Shown: piece by piece, positions 1 to 11,942 of the stretch | Layout of the letters: each line of letters starts with the position of its first letter | Position numbering within the stretch: position 1 is the first letter of the stretch | NCBI RefSeq assembly: GCF_021049305.1 | Contig: NZ_CP088081.1 | Coordinates: 868,001 to 932,000 of the forward strand | DNA length: 64,000 nucleotides | Reading direction: 5' to 3' | Source of the DNA: Ideonella dechloratans | GTDB lineage: Bacteria; Pseudomonadota; Gammaproteobacteria; Burkholderiales; Burkholderiaceae_C | The notes under the pieces: model-generated | What the model was told of the DNA's origin: nothing | Seen by the model: only the letters and a program-made list of their open reading frames with translations | The model's database searches: none | Translations under genes and position numbers: made by a program

Positions 1-2
1 AA

Positions 3-593
3 CCCTGCTTCCAGGACGACGACCTGAGCCTGGCGCGCCAGGCCTTCGAGGTGGACTTCGACGAGCTGCGCCGCGTGGGCTGGCTCAAGCTGCCGGTGCC
101 CGAGGCGCCGTTCGCCGAGGGGCGCTTCTTCACCGCCAGCGGCAAGGCCCGCGCCTGCGCACCCTGCCTGCCGCTGCCCGACCACGTGCCCAACCATGAG
201 AGCGCCGAGCGCGACCCGGCCCTGGCGCAGCGCTACCCACTGGCCATGATCTCGCCGCCGTCCCGCAACTTCCTCAACTCCACCTTCGTCAACGTCAAGA
301 GCCTGCGGGACATCGAAGGCGAGCCGCTGCTGGAGATCTGCGATGCCGATGCCCAGGCCCGCGGTCTGGTCGACGGCCAGCCGGTGCGGGTCTTCAATGA
401 CCGGGGCGAGTACCACTGCGTGGCCCGTGTCAGCCCGCGCGCCCGTCCGGGCGTGGTCAACGGCCTGGGCGTGTGGTGGCGCAAGCTGGGCCGCAACGGC
501 ACCAACGTCAACCAACTGACCCACCAGCGCCTGACCGACCTGGGCGAGGCCCCCTGCTTCTACGACTGCCTGGTGGAGGTGGCGCCCCTGTGA
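3..593 (+). CDS. Molybdopterin oxidoreductase, C-terminal part (5' end outside window)
   Basis: The frame is open from the first bases of the window, so this is the tail of a longer gene; the GTG at 51 is internal. The residues match the molybdopterin-dinucleotide-binding domain that ends the DMSO-reductase superfamily: a PPSRNFLNST-type segment, then a beta-barrel stretch with G-(V)-V-N-G-L-G-V-W-W and a closing N-x-L-T motif near the end. The enzyme would hold a Mo-bisMGD cofactor and probably an N-terminal Fe-S cluster that is not visible here. The substrate cannot be judged from this fragment. The gene ends 14 bases before the next start, so the two may be co-transcribed. Confidence 0.85.
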   Translation, partial: PCFQDDDLSLARQAFEVDFDELRRVGWLKLPVPEAPFAEGRFFTASGKARACAPCLPLPDHVPNHESAERDPALAQRYPLAMISPPSRNFLNSTFVNVKSLRDIEGEPLLEICDADAQARGLVDGQPVRVFNDRGEYHCVARVSPRARPGVVNGLGVWWRKLGRNGTNVNQLTHQRLTDLGEAPCFYDCLVEVAPL

Positions 594-607
594 GGGAGGC
601 CTGGAGG

Positions 608-1747
608 ATGACGTGGCGACGCTTGGCGCGCTGGGTCGCCTGGGTGGGCGGCTCCGGCCTGGGCGTTCTGCTCTTGAGCCTGGGGACGCTGTGCCTGACC
701 TCGGGCTGCAGTTCGGTGGGCTACCTCTGGCAGTCGGCGGGCGGGCACCTCAGCCTGCTGCACAGCGCCCGGCCGGTGAACGACTGGGTGCAGGACCCGC
801 AGACCGATGCCGCCTTGCGCGAGCGCCTGCAGCTGAGCCAGCGCATGCGCGACTTCGCCATCCAGGAGCTGGACCTGCCGGACAACCGCAGTTACCGCCG
901 CTATGCCGACCTGCACCGCGGTGCGGCGGTGTGGAACGTGGTGGCGGCGCCCGAGCTCTCGCTCACCCTGCAGACCTGGTGTTTCCCGGTGGTGGGCTGC
1001 GTGGGCTACCGCGGCTACTTCGACGAGGCGGCGGCCCAGACCGCTGGCGACGCCCTGCGCACCGAGGGGCTGGAGGTCAGCGTCTACCCGGTGCCGGCAT
1101 ACTCCACGCTGGGCATGAGCAACTGGCTGGGGGGCGACCCGCTGCTCAACACCTTCATCCGCTGGCCCGAAGGCGAGCTGGCCCGGCTGATCTTCCACGA
1201 GCTGTCGCACCAGGTGGTCTATGCCGCGGGCGACACCGCCTTTAACGAGAGCTTTGCCACCACGGTGGAGCAGATTGGGGCCCAGCGCTGGTTGAACCGC
1301 TTTGGTGATGAGGCCGCCCGGCGCGAGTACGCGGCGCTGGAGCAGCGGCGCCAGGACTTCCGTGCCCTGACCGGCCGCACGCGGGCGGCCCTGCTGGCGC
1401 TGTACGCCAGCCCGCTGGGCGACGAGGCCAAGCGCCAGCGCAAGGCGGCGCTGTTCGCGCAGATGCGGGCCGACTACGCCGCGCTGCGCGACGGCCCCTG
1501 GCAGGGCTTTGCCGGCTACGACCGCTTCTTTTCCCAGGCCAACAACGCCTCGTTGGGGGTGCTGGGGGCCTACCTGCAGTGGGTGCCGGCCTTCCAGGCC
1601 CTCTTCCTGCAGGAGGGGGAGAATTTCCCCCGTTTCTATGCCGCCGTGCAGCGGCTGGCCGACCAGCCCAAGCCGGAGCGCGAACGGGCGCTGCAAGCCC
1701 TCATGCCGGCCGCCGCCGCCTCTGCCGCCACCTCCAAGGAGCCATGA
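608..1747 (+). CDS. Putative zinc aminopeptidase lipoprotein
   Basis: This 379-residue protein resembles the predicted aminopeptidase family of Gammaproteobacteria and Betaproteobacteria (Pfam Aminopep type). The N-terminus has a basic and hydrophobic signal ending in a lipobox-like LTSGC, so it is probably an outer-membrane or periplasmic lipoprotein. An HELSH motif in the middle is the zincin HExxH site, and a downstream N-E-S-F-A stretch supplies the likely third ligand (Glu). I chose ATG 608 because a GGGAGG box at 594-599 precedes it and because the signal peptide begins there. A longer frame reading back to 473 would overlap the upstream gene and spoil the signal. Function is inferred from family only. 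Confidence 0.82.
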   Translation: MTWRRLARWVAWVGGSGLGVLLLSLGTLCLTSGCSSVGYLWQSAGGHLSLLHSARPVNDWVQDPQTDAALRERLQLSQRMRDFAIQELDLPDNRSYRRYADLHRGAAVWNVVAAPELSLTLQTWCFPVVGCVGYRGYFDEAAAQTAGDALRTEGLEVSVYPVPAYSTLGMSNWLGGDPLLNTFIRWPEGELARLIFHELSHQVVYAAGDTAFNESFATTVEQIGAQRWLNRFGDEAARREYAALEQRRQDFRALTGRTRAALLALYASPLGDEAKRQRKAALFAQMRADYAALRDGPWQGFAGYDRFFSQANNASLGVLGAYLQWVPAFQALFLQEGENFPRFYAAVQRLADQPKPERERALQALMPAAAASAATSKEP

Positions 1748-1748
1748 C

Positions 1749-2057
1749 ATGTCCGATCTGAAGATGCACCGCGACCACCAACTGGGCCTGGAGCGGGCCC
1801 GGCAGGTGGCCCAGGACTGGGCCGGCTACGCCGAGAAGAAGCTGGACATGCGCTGCACCGTGCAGCGCGGCAGCGACTGCGACGTGATCGAGTTCAACCG
1901 CTCGGGCGTCAAGGGCACGCTGACCGTGACTGCGGACCGCTTCGACCTGCAGGCCCAGCTGGGCCTGCTGTTCAAGGCCTTTGCCGGCAAGATCGAGGCG
2001 GAGACCGCCCGGATGCTGGACGAGGCCCTGGCCAAGGCCTCCGCAAAGAAGGCCTGA
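1749..2057 (+). CDS. Polyhydroxyalkanoic acid system family protein
   Basis: A 102-residue basic protein that matches the small PHA-granule-region family (TIGR02610 type). These proteins occur in polyhydroxyalkanoate-producing proteobacteria and are thought to act at or near PHA granules, with no defined activity. Visible features are an N-terminal HxLG-x-ERAR helix, a central strand-rich part that includes G-T-L-T-V, and a C-terminal Ala/Lys-rich helix. The start lies 1 base after the stop of the aminopeptidase gene, so the two are probably translated from one message. It suggests that the host stores PHA. Confidence 0.78.
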   Translation: MSDLKMHRDHQLGLERARQVAQDWAGYAEKKLDMRCTVQRGSDCDVIEFNRSGVKGTLTVTADRFDLQAQLGLLFKAFAGKIEAETARMLDEALAKASAKKA

Positions 2058-2094
2058 GCCGGCCAGGGCTGGCCCGGGCGCCTGGCCGTGGCGC

Positions 2095-2352
2095 TCAGTC
2101 TTTGAGCGATTCGATCAGGTCGATGTAGGCCTGCTTGGCCTGGTCGCCGGTCTGGCCCTTCAGGTTGGACCAGGCGTCCCACTTGGCGCGGGCCACGAAA
2201 TCCATCATGCCCGGGCGCTCGCCCTGCACATCGCCCTCGGTGGCCTGCTTGTACAGGGCGTAGATCTTCAGCAGGGTCATGTTGTCGGGCTTCTCCGGCA
2301 ACTGCTTGCTCTCGGCCACGGCGGTCTGGAACAGGGTGGTCAGGTCGGACAT
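2095..2352 (-). CDS. Acyl-CoA-binding protein
   Basis: An 85-residue protein with the acyl-CoA-binding protein (ACBP) fold signature: LYKQATEGD, then a K-W-D-A-W stretch and a final helix with A-Y-I-D-L-I-E. It binds medium to long acyl-CoA esters in the cytoplasm and buffers them for lipid metabolism. The length is the family norm (about 85 to 90). ATG 2352 has a GGAGAC ribosome site just upstream. A perfect dyad lies 21-32 bases before the start, and the TetR gene ends about 70 bases further upstream on the same strand, so a TetR-controlled promoter is likely. Its link to fatty acid or PHA metabolism is inferred. Confidence 0.9.
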   Translation of the reverse strand: MSDLTTLFQTAVAESKQLPEKPDNMTLLKIYALYKQATEGDVQGERPGMMDFVARAKWDAWSNLKGQTGDQAKQAYIDLIESLKD

Positions 2353-2372
2353 GGTCGTCTCCAAAAGTGAAT

Positions 2373-2384
2373 GAACGTTCGTTC
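2373..2384. promoter_or_regulatory. Candidate TetR operator GAACG-TT-CGTTC
   Basis: A perfect inverted repeat of two 5-bp arms around TT lies in the promoter region of the acyl-CoA-binding protein gene. Short dyads of this GAACG/CGTTC type are common TetR-family operators, and a TetR gene lies next door. Binding is inferred, not shown. Confidence 0.5.
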
Positions 2385-2452
2385 TGATCTTACCCAGTCC
2401 GCCTGGCCTGACCGCGCCCTCAACCACTGAAGTCTTCCATCCCGCTCCCGGT

Positions 2453-3196
2453 TCAGCCCGTGGCCAGGCTGCGGGCCGCGGGGGGAGTGGCTGGCGCCAT
2501 TGCCGCTGCCGGGCCGGGTGTTGCCAAGGGCGGACCTTCCGGACCTGACTCGGCAGCCTGGCGCAACCGCGCCAGGGTGTCGCGCGCCGTCGGCGTGAGG
2601 CAGGGGGCCAGCAGGCCCATGGCCCGTCCCACCCCCTCGGCCAGGGTCTGCGGGGCCTGGGACGCCTCCAGGGCCAGACGCGGGGCCCGGGCGAAGGCGA
2701 AGTTGTGCCAGCCGTTGAGCACCAGCACCAGGGCGGTGGCCAGGTCGTCGATCTCGGCCGGGGCGATCTGCGCATCGCCGCCATGCACCAAGCCTTCCAG
2801 CAGTGCGCGCGCGGCGGCGGTCTGGCGGGCCATCATGGCCTGCACCCGTTGCTCCAGTTGCCGGTTGCGGCTGAGCAGTTCGTTGAGGTCGCGCAGCAGG
2901 AAGCGGTATTGGTGAGCAAGTGCCAACTGCGCCTGCACGCATTGCCAGGCTTCGTCCACATGGCGCACGGCCGGGGCCTGGGCCAGCACCGCGTCGAGCG
3001 CCGCCAGGTCATCGGCCAGCAGGGCGTCCAGCAGGGCGTTCTTGGTGGCGAAGTGGTAATGCAGGTTGCCCGGGCTGATGCCCAGCTCGGCCGCGATGCG
3101 GGTGGTCGAGATGTTGGGCTCGCCGAAGCGGTTGTACAGCGCCCGCGCCGCCTCGAGGATGCGCTGGGGGGTGCGGCGGGGCGGTTTGGCAGCCAT
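2453..3196 (-). CDS. TetR family transcriptional regulator
   Basis: A 247-residue regulator. Residues of about 12-60 form the TetR helix-turn-helix: RILEAA...F, then I-S-T-T-R-I-A-A-E-L-G-I-S, and the recognition part with G-N-L-H-Y-H-F. The C-terminal two thirds form a helical ligand domain with no recognisable ligand signature and a low-complexity Ala/Pro tail. ATG 3196 is preferred over the TTG two codons earlier. The gene is divergent from the ABC transporter operon and lies upstream of, and in line with, the acyl-CoA-binding protein gene, which has a candidate operator. It is probably a repressor responding to an acyl-CoA or similar effector, but this is inference. Confidence 0.87.
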   Translation of the reverse strand: MAAKPPRRTPQRILEAARALYNRFGEPNISTTRIAAELGISPGNLHYHFATKNALLDALLADDLAALDAVLAQAPAVRHVDEAWQCVQAQLALAHQYRFLLRDLNELLSRNRQLEQRVQAMMARQTAAARALLEGLVHGGDAQIAPAEIDDLATALVLVLNGWHNFAFARAPRLALEASQAPQTLAEGVGRAMGLLAPCLTPTARDTLARLRQAAESGPEGPPLATPGPAAAMAPATPPAARSLATG

Positions 3197-3260
3197 GGCC
3201 AAGTCAATCTAGCACCCGGACATGTCGTGGGCCCTTGGCAGTCTCCCTAGAATCGCGCCC

Positions 3261-4202
3261 ATGCCCGCCATCAGTTTCCAGGGCGTCACCAAGGTGTACC
3301 AGGGAGGGCAGGGCCCGTTCCGGGCCCTGGATGGCGTCAGCTTCGACATCGCCGAAGGCGAGTTCTTCGGCCTGCTGGGTCCCAACGGGGCCGGCAAGAC
3401 CACCCTCATCAGCATCCTGGCCGGCCTGGCCCGGGCCACCGAGGGGCGGGTCACCGTCATGGGGCACGACGTGGTCAGCGACTTCGCCCAGGCCCGCCAC
3501 GCCCTGGGCATCGTGCCGCAGGAACTGGTGTTCGACCCCTTCTTCTCGGTGCGAGAGACCCTGCGCATTCAGAGCGGCTACTTCGGCGTGCGTCACAACG
3601 ACGACTGGATCGACGAGGTGCTGGCCGGCCTGGGCCTGGCCGACAAGGCCAACGCCAACATGCGCCAGCTCTCCGGGGGCATGAAGCGCCGGGTGCTGGT
3701 GGCCCAGGCCCTGGTGCACCGGCCGCCGGTCATCGTGCTGGACGAGCCCACCGCCGGCGTGGACGTGGAGCTGCGCCAGACCCTCTGGCAGTTCGTGGCC
3801 CGCCTGAACCAGCAGGGCCACACCGTGCTGCTGACCACCCACTACCTGGAAGAGGCCGAGGCCCTGTGCGGGCGCATCGCCATGCTCAAGCGTGGACAGA
3901 TCGTGGCGCTGGACCGCACCAGCAACCTGCTGCACGCGGCCGGCGGCAGCATGCTGCGCTTCAAGACGGACGACGCCCTGCCGCCCGCGCTGCAGGCCCG
4001 CGCCCGCGTGACCGGCCGCATCGCCCAGGTGAGCGCGCGCGACGCCGCCGACGTGGAGGCCGTGCTGGCCCAGCTGCGCGCCGCCGGCGTGCGGGTGGAG
4101 GACCTGGAGATCGGCCGGGCCGATCTGGAGGACGTGTTCCTGGCCATCATGCAGGGCACGGCCACGCCGGCGCCCGCCCCGCGCCAGGAGGTGCCCGCAT
4201 GA
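3261..4202 (+). CDS. ABC transporter ATP-binding protein (YadG-like)
   Basis: A 313-residue cytoplasmic ATPase of the ABC-2 exporter type. It has a Walker A site (GPNGAGKT), a Q-loop around VPQE, the LSGGM signature, Walker B (VIVLDEP) and an H-loop (TTHY). A C-terminal regulatory extension follows the nucleotide-binding domain, as in the YadG/DrrA group. I chose ATG 3261 because residues before it do not fit the family. Its stop overlaps the start of the permease gene (ATGA), so the two are co-translated and form one exporter. The substrate is unknown. Family members in E. coli sit beside other envelope genes, but that does not define the cargo. Confidence 0.9.
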   Translation: MPAISFQGVTKVYQGGQGPFRALDGVSFDIAEGEFFGLLGPNGAGKTTLISILAGLARATEGRVTVMGHDVVSDFAQARHALGIVPQELVFDPFFSVRETLRIQSGYFGVRHNDDWIDEVLAGLGLADKANANMRQLSGGMKRRVLVAQALVHRPPVIVLDEPTAGVDVELRQTLWQFVARLNQQGHTVLLTTHYLEEAEALCGRIAMLKRGQIVALDRTSNLLHAAGGSMLRFKTDDALPPALQARARVTGRIAQVSARDAADVEAVLAQLRAAGVRVEDLEIGRADLEDVFLAIMQGTATPAPAPRQEVPA

Positions 4203-5008
4203 ACGCCCCTGACCGCCTGCTGCCGGCCCGCCCCGAGCCTGAATTCGGCCCGCTGGCCGGCGCCCGCACCCTGTTCTACAAGGAAGTGCTGCGCTTCTGG
4301 AAGGTCAGCTTCCAGACCGTGGGTGCGCCGGTGCTGACGGCGGTGCTCTACCTGCTGATCTTCGGCCACGTGCTGGAGGACCATGTGAAGGTCTACGGCC
4401 AGATCGGCTACACCGCCTTCCTGATCCCTGGCCTGGTGATGATGAGCGTGCTGCAGAACGCCTTCGCCAACACCTCGTCCAGCCTGATCCAGAGCAAGAT
4501 CACCGGCAACCTGGTGTTCCTGCTGGTCACGCCGCTGTCGCACTGGGCCTGGTTCCTGGCCTATGTGGGCGCGGCCATCGTGCGGGGCCTGGTGGTGGGC
4601 CTGGGAGTGCTGGTCGTCACCGTCTGGTTCGGCCCGCCCGGCCTGGCGCAGCCGCTGTGGGTGCTGGCCTTCGCGCTGCTGGGGGCGGGGTTGATGGGTT
4701 CGCTGGGCCTGATCGCCGGCCTGTGGGCCGAGAAGTTCGACCAGATGGCGGCCTTCCAGAACTTCCTGGTCATGCCCATGACCATGCTGGCCGGGGTGTT
4801 CTATTCGGTGTCCACGCTGCCGCCGTTCTGGCAGACGGCCAGTCACTTCAACCCCTTCTTCTACATGATCGACGGCTTCCGTCACGGCTTCTTCGGCGTC
4901 AGCGATGTCTCGCCCTGGATCAGCCTGGCGGTGGTTGGACTGGCCTTCCTGGCGGTGTCGGCGGTCACGCTGCGCCTGCTCAAGTCCGGCTACAAGATCC
5001 GGAATTGA
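4199..5008 (+). CDS. ABC-2 type transporter permease (YadH-like)
   Basis: A 269-residue integral membrane protein with about six predicted transmembrane segments. It carries the ABC-2 family features: an F-Y-K-E-V-L-R-F entry helix, an F-L-I-P-G-L-V-M-M segment, and the late F-N-P-F-F-Y-M-I-D-G-F-R motif. It pairs with the ATPase encoded immediately upstream, whose stop overlaps this start in ATGA. The expected complex is a dimer of permease plus a dimer of ATPase in the inner membrane. The transported molecule cannot be read from the sequence. Confidence 0.9.
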   Translation: MNAPDRLLPARPEPEFGPLAGARTLFYKEVLRFWKVSFQTVGAPVLTAVLYLLIFGHVLEDHVKVYGQIGYTAFLIPGLVMMSVLQNAFANTSSSLIQSKITGNLVFLLVTPLSHWAWFLAYVGAAIVRGLVVGLGVLVVTVWFGPPGLAQPLWVLAFALLGAGLMGSLGLIAGLWAEKFDQMAAFQNFLVMPMTMLAGVFYSVSTLPPFWQTASHFNPFFYMIDGFRHGFFGVSDVSPWISLAVVGLAFLAVSAVTLRLLKSGYKIRN

Positions 5009-5055
5009 GCTTCGAGTGACGGTGGCGCAGGCATATCGGCGATAATCCGCCCATC

Positions 5056-7389
<2,334 letters not shown>

Positions 7390-7414
7390 ATCCCCCGTCC
7401 GCCGGACCCTTGCC

Positions 7415-8737
7415 ATGACCGCCCTGAACCTGCGCCAGCTCGCCACCACCGCCGCCGACTTCGAGAGCGAATTCGCCCGGCTGCGACACTGGTCCGCAGA
7501 CACCGACGCGGCCATCGAGCAGCGGGTGGCCGACATCCTGGCCGACGTGCAGGCCCGGGGGGACGCCGCGGTGCTGGACTACACCGCCCGCTTCGACGGC
7601 CTGAGCGCCGACAGCGTGGCGGCGCTGGAGCTGACCCGCGAGGAGCTCAAGGCGGCCTTCGAGGCCATCACCCCGGCCCAGCGCAGCGCGCTGGAAGCCG
7701 CCGCCGCCCGCGTGCGCAGCTACCACGAGCGCCAGCTGGCCGCCAGCGGCCAGAGCTGGAGCTACCGCGACGAGGACGGCACGCTGCTGGGCCAGAAGGT
7801 GACGCCGCTGGACCGCGTGGGCATCTACGTGCCCGGCGGCAAGGCCGCCTACCCTTCCAGCGTGCTGATGAACGCCATCCCCGCCCATGTGGCCGGCGTG
7901 GGCGAGATCATCATGGTGGTGCCCACCCCCAGGGGTGAAAAGAATGCGCTGGTGCTGGCCGCGGCCTATGTGGCCGGCGTGACCCGCGCCTTCACCATCG
8001 GCGGCGCCCAGGCCGTGGCCGCGCTGGCCTACGGCACGGCCACCGTGCCGGCGGTGGACAAGATCACCGGCCCGGGCAATGCCTATGTGGCCAGCGCCAA
8101 GCGCCGCGTCTTCGGCCAGGTCGGCATCGACATGATCGCCGGCCCCAGCGAGATCCTGGTGCTGGCCGACGGCAGCACGCCGCCCGAGTGGGTGGCGATG
8201 GACCTGTTCAGCCAGGCCGAGCACGACGAGCTGGCGCAGAGCATCCTGCTGTGCCCGGACGCCGCCTACCTGGACCGCGTGCGCGCCGAGATCGAGCGCC
8301 TGCTGCCCACCATGCCGCGCCAGGCCGTGATCCGCGCCAGCCTGGAAGGCCGTGGCGCGCTGATCCACACCCGCTCGATGGAAGAGGCCTGCACGATCAG
8401 CAACCGCATCGCGCCGGAGCACCTGGAGGTCTCCAGCGCCGAGCCGAACCGCTGGGAGCCGCTGCTCAAGCATGCTGGCGCCATCTTCCTGGGGGCCTAC
8501 ACCAGCGAGAGCCTGGGCGACTACTGCGCCGGCCCCAACCACGTGCTGCCCACCTCGGGCACCGCGCGCTTCTCCTCGCCGCTGGGCACCTACGACTTCC
8601 AGAAGCGCTCCAGCCTGATCGAGGTCAGCGCCGAAGGCGCGCAGATCCTCGGCCCCATCGCCGCCGAGCTGGCCTATGGCGAGGGCCTGCAGGGCCACGC
8701 CCAGGCCGCCGAACTGCGCCTGAAGAACCGCGGTTGA
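7415..8737 (+). CDS. hisD: Histidinol dehydrogenase HisD
   Basis: A 440-residue zinc enzyme that oxidises histidinol to histidine in two NAD-dependent steps, the last steps of the pathway. The [12 protein letters not shown] segment, the I-T-G-P-G-N-A-Y-V stretch and the A-G-P-S-E-I motif are diagnostic. The E-H-x-E-L region and a late [10 protein letters not shown] motif supply catalytic and metal residues. The length is normal. It lies 25 bases after hisG and 13 before hisC in a single his block. Confidence 0.97.
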   Translation: MTALNLRQLATTAADFESEFARLRHWSADTDAAIEQRVADILADVQARGDAAVLDYTARFDGLSADSVAALELTREELKAAFEAITPAQRSALEAAAARVRSYHERQLAASGQSWSYRDEDGTLLGQKVTPLDRVGIYVPGGKAAYPSSVLMNAIPAHVAGVGEIIMVVPTPRGEKNALVLAAAYVAGVTRAFTIGGAQAVAALAYGTATVPAVDKITGPGNAYVASAKRRVFGQVGIDMIAGPSEILVLADGSTPPEWVAMDLFSQAEHDELAQSILLCPDAAYLDRVRAEIERLLPTMPRQAVIRASLEGRGALIHTRSMEEACTISNRIAPEHLEVSSAEPNRWEPLLKHAGAIFLGAYTSESLGDYCAGPNHVLPTSGTARFSSPLGTYDFQKRSSLIEVSAEGAQILGPIAAELAYGEGLQGHAQAAELRLKNRG

Positions 8738-8750
8738 AAGGGATCCGACG

Positions 8751-9830
8751 ATGAGCCGCTACTGGAGTGAGATCGTCCGCACGCTGACCCCTTACGTGCC
8801 GGGCGAGCAGCCGAAGATCGACGGGCTGGTCAAGCTCAACACCAACGAGTGCCCCTACGGCCCCAGCGAGAAGGTGCTGGCGGCGATTGCCGGGCAGAAC
8901 AGCGAGGCCCTGCGCCTGTACCCGGACCCGCAGGCCAGCGCGCTGAAGGCGGCCATCGCCCGCCGCCACGGCCTGGCCGAGAGCCAGGTCTTCGTCGGCA
9001 ACGGCTCTGACGAGGTGCTGGCCCACATCTTCATGGGCCTGCTGCGCCACGCCGCGCCGCTGCTGTACCCGGACATCAGCTACAGCTTCTACCCGGTCTA
9101 CGCCAAGCTCTACGGCATCGCCACGCGGGCCATCCCGCTGGCCGAGGACTTCTCGCTGCGGGTGGATGACTACCTGCAGGCCAGCCGTGAGCAGGGCGGC
9201 AATGGCGGCATCATCTTCGCCAACCCCAATGCACCCACCGGCATGCCGCTGCCGCTGGCCGAGATCCGCCGCCTGCTGCAGGGCAACCCTGATTCGGTGG
9301 TGGTGGTGGACGAGGCCTATGTGGACTTCGGCGCCGAATCGGCCGTGGGCCTGATCGCCGAGTTCCCGCAGCTGCTGGTGGTCCACACCCTGTCCAAGTC
9401 GCGCGCCCTGGCCGGCCTGCGGGTGGGCTATGCGATGGGCCAGGCCGACCTGATCGAGGCCCTGACCCGCGTGAAGGACAGCTTCAACTCTTATCCGCTG
9501 GACCGCCTGGCCATCGCCGGTGCGGTGGCCGCGATCGAGGACGAGGCCTGGTTCGAGGCCACCTGCCGCAAGGTCATCGCCACCCGCGAGCGCATGGTGG
9601 CCGGCCTGCAGACCCGTGGTTTCCAGGTGCTGCCCTCGGCCGCCAACTTCGTGTTTGCCCAGCGCCCCGGCAGCGACGGCGCGGCCCTGGCGGCCGGCCT
9701 GCGCGAGCGCAAGGTGCTGGTGCGCCATTTCCGCGCGCCCGAGCGCATCGCGCCCTTCCTGCGCATCAGCGTGGGCACCGAAGCGCAGACCGATGCGCTG
9801 CTCGCGGCGCTGGACGCCATCCTGGCCTGA
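8751..9830 (+). CDS. hisC: Histidinol-phosphate aminotransferase HisC
   Basis: A 359-residue PLP-dependent class I/II aminotransferase that converts imidazole acetol phosphate and glutamate to histidinol phosphate. The Schiff-base lysine is in [12 protein letters not shown], and the cofactor-phosphate and pyridine contacts are visible in N-P-N-A-P-T-G and D-E-A-Y-V-D-F. The start at 8751 has an A/G-rich ribosome site (AAAGGGATC). Position between hisD and hisB supports the histidine role over other aromatic aminotransferases. Confidence 0.96.
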   Translation: MSRYWSEIVRTLTPYVPGEQPKIDGLVKLNTNECPYGPSEKVLAAIAGQNSEALRLYPDPQASALKAAIARRHGLAESQVFVGNGSDEVLAHIFMGLLRHAAPLLYPDISYSFYPVYAKLYGIATRAIPLAEDFSLRVDDYLQASREQGGNGGIIFANPNAPTGMPLPLAEIRRLLQGNPDSVVVVDEAYVDFGAESAVGLIAEFPQLLVVHTLSKSRALAGLRVGYAMGQADLIEALTRVKDSFNSYPLDRLAIAGAVAAIEDEAWFEATCRKVIATRERMVAGLQTRGFQVLPSAANFVFAQRPGSDGAALAAGLRERKVLVRHFRAPERIAPFLRISVGTEAQTDALLAALDAILA

Positions 9831-9860
9831 CCCCCGACCCCACTTTCGGAGCACCCCGCC

Positions 9861-10448
9861 ATGCGCACCGCCCAGGTTTCCCGCAACACCCAGGAGACGA
9901 AGATCAGCGTCTCGCTCAACCTGGATGGCACGGGCCAGTCCAAGTTGGCCACCGGCATCGGCTTCTTCGACCACATGCTCGACCAGATCGCCCGCCATGG
10001 CCTGATCGACCTGGAGATCACCGCCGAAGGCGATCTGCACATCGACGGCCACCACACGGTGGAGGATGTGGGCATCACCCTGGGCCAGGCGGTGGCGCAG
10101 GCCGTGGGCGACAAGAAGGGCATCAGCCGCTACGGCCACAGCTATGTGCCGCTGGACGAGGCGCTCTCGCGCGTGGTGGTCGATTTCTCCGGCCGCCCGG
10201 GCCTGGCGATGGACGTGAAGTTCACGGCCGGCATGATCGGCGCGCTGGACACCCAGCTGGTGTTCGAGTTCTTCCAGGGTTTCGTCAACCATGCGGGCGT
10301 GAGCCTGCACATCGACAACCTCAAGGGCCACAATGCCCACCACCAGTGCGAAACCATCTTCAAGGCCTTTGGCCGCGCACTGCGCATGGCATTGACGCCG
10401 GACCCGCGCTCCGCGGGCGTGATTCCGTCCACCAAGGGATGTCTCTGA
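9861..10448 (+). CDS. hisB: Imidazoleglycerol-phosphate dehydratase HisB
   Basis: A 195-residue single-domain dehydratase that makes imidazole acetol phosphate. The F-F-D-H-M-L-D-Q metal site, the D-G-H-H-T-V-E-D-V motif and the C-terminal N-A-H-H-x-C-E-T-x-F-K-A motif are all present. There is no fused histidinol phosphatase domain of the E. coli type, so that step needs a separate enzyme encoded elsewhere. The gene ends two bases before hisH begins. Confidence 0.97.
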   Translation: MRTAQVSRNTQETKISVSLNLDGTGQSKLATGIGFFDHMLDQIARHGLIDLEITAEGDLHIDGHHTVEDVGITLGQAVAQAVGDKKGISRYGHSYVPLDEALSRVVVDFSGRPGLAMDVKFTAGMIGALDTQLVFEFFQGFVNHAGVSLHIDNLKGHNAHHQCETIFKAFGRALRMALTPDPRSAGVIPSTKGCL

Positions 10449-10449
10449 G

Positions 10450-11112
10450 ATGAGCCGCCGCACCGTCGCCGTTGTCGATTACGGCATGGGCAACCTGCGC
10501 AGCGTGTCGCAGGCCGTGATGCATGTGGCCGCCGACAGCGGGCTGGAGGTGATCGTTACCGCCCGGCCCGAAGAAGTGCGCGCCGCCGAGCGGGTGGTGC
10601 TGCCGGGCCAGGGCGCCATGCGCGACTGCATGCGTGAACTGCGCGATTCCGGTCTGCAGGAAGCCGTGCTCGAGGCCGCGGCGAGCAAGCCCTTGATGGG
10701 CGTGTGCGTGGGCATGCAGATGCTGCTGGACCATTCCGAAGAGCAGGACACGCCGGGCCTGGGCCTGATCCCGGGCCGGGTGCTGCGCTTCCGCCTGGAA
10801 GGGCGGCTCCAGCCCGATGGCAGCCGCTACAAGGTGCCGCAGATGGGTTGGAACCGGGTGACGCAGTGTTCACCGGGCGGCGTGCGCCACCCGGTGTGGG
10901 GCGAGGTGCCCGATGGCGCCTGGTTCTATTTCGTGCACAGCTATTTCACCCGCCCGGATCAGGCGGCCCATACCGCGGGTGAAACCGAATATGGCGAGCG
11001 CTTTACCTGCGCGGTGGCCCGGGATAATATTTTCGCCACGCAGTTCCACCCCGAAAAAAGCGCCGCGCACGGTCTGGCCCTGTATCGCAATTTCCTGCAC
11101 TGGAACCCCTGA
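10450..11112 (+). CDS. hisH: Imidazole glycerol phosphate synthase glutaminase subunit HisH
   Basis: A 220-residue class I glutamine amidotransferase that feeds ammonia to HisF. The nucleophile elbow reads G-V-C-V-G-M-Q, and the His/Glu of the triad is in Q-F-H-P-E-K-S. The N-terminal [11 protein letters not shown] motif is typical. Its partner gene hisF lies about 2.5 kb away at 13598, beyond three genes on the opposite strand, although the two proteins form a tight dimer. Confidence 0.96.
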   Translation: MSRRTVAVVDYGMGNLRSVSQAVMHVAADSGLEVIVTARPEEVRAAERVVLPGQGAMRDCMRELRDSGLQEAVLEAAASKPLMGVCVGMQMLLDHSEEQDTPGLGLIPGRVLRFRLEGRLQPDGSRYKVPQMGWNRVTQCSPGGVRHPVWGEVPDGAWFYFVHSYFTRPDQAAHTAGETEYGERFTCAVARDNIFATQFHPEKSAAHGLALYRNFLHWNP

Positions 11113-11201
11113 GACGTTTGCCCGAGCTTCGCCGGTTTTCGGCGACCTCGAACCCAGCCCGCGGTTTCTGCTCCAAATTCCCTACTCGCGCTCCCCGAGC
11201 C

Positions 11202-11942
11202 ATGCTGCTGATCCCTGCGATCGACCTGAAAGACGGTCAATGTGTCCGCCTCCAACAGGGCGACATGAATGCTTCCACCACCTTTGGCGAGGACCCGGCC
11301 GCGATGGCCCGGCGCTGGCTGGAGGCGGGCGCGCGCCGCCTGCATCTGGTGGATCTCAATGGCGCCTTCGCCGGCAAGCCGGTCAATGAGGGGGCCATCA
11401 AGGCCATCCTGAAGGAGGTCGGGGACGAGATCCCCGTCCAGCTGGGGGGCGGCATCCGCGACCTCGACACCATCGAACGCTACCTCGATGACGGCCTGAG
11501 CTACGTCATCATCGGCACCGCCGCGGTCAAGAACCCCGGTTTCCTGCGCGATGCCTGCACCGCCTTCGGCGGCCACATCATCGTGGGCCTGGACGCCAAG
11601 GACGGCAAGGTCGCCACCGACGGCTGGAGCAAGCTGACCGGCCACGAGGTGGTGGACCTGGCCAAGAAGTTCGAGGACTACGGGGTCGAGGCGGTGATCT
11701 ACACCGACATCGGCCGCGACGGCATGCTCACCGGCATCAACATCGATGCCACCGTGAAGCTGGCCCAGGCGCTGTCCATCCCCGTGATCGCCTCGGGCGG
11801 CCTGTCCAACATGGCCGACATCGAGGCCCTGTGCGCGGTGGAGGGCGAGGGGGTCGAGGGCGTGATCTGCGGCCGCTCGATCTACACCGGCGCGCTGGAC
11901 TTCTCGGCCGCGCAGCTGCGCGCCGACGAGCTGGGCGTCTGA
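11202..11942 (+). CDS. hisA: Phosphoribosylformimino-5-aminoimidazole carboxamide ribotide isomerase HisA
   Basis: A 246-residue (beta-alpha)8 barrel isomerase of histidine synthesis. The start [12 protein letters not shown] and the matching half-barrel phosphate motifs (G-G-G-I-R, and later A-S-G-G) are present. ATG 11202 is chosen because this family starts directly with the first barrel strand; the open frame extends 28 codons further upstream without family residues. The last 61 bases overlap, on the opposite strand, the end of the ribbon-helix-helix gene at 11882. Confidence 0.96.
   Translation: MLLIPAIDLKDGQCVRLQQGDMNASTTFGEDPAAMARRWLEAGARRLHLVDLNGAFAGKPVNEGAIKAILKEVGDEIPVQLGGGIRDLDTIERYLDDGLSYVIIGTAAVKNPGFLRDACTAFGGHIIVGLDAKDGKVATDGWSKLTGHEVVDLAKKFEDYGVEAVIYTDIGRDGMLTGINIDATVKLAQALSIPVIASGGLSNMADIEALCAVEGEGVEGVICGRSIYTGALDFSAAQLRADELGV

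Noticed and set aside
473..607. Extended start of the aminopeptidase gene back to 473
   Set aside because: It would overlap the molybdoenzyme gene by 120 bases and place residues before a good lipoprotein signal; ATG 608 has a proper ribosome site.
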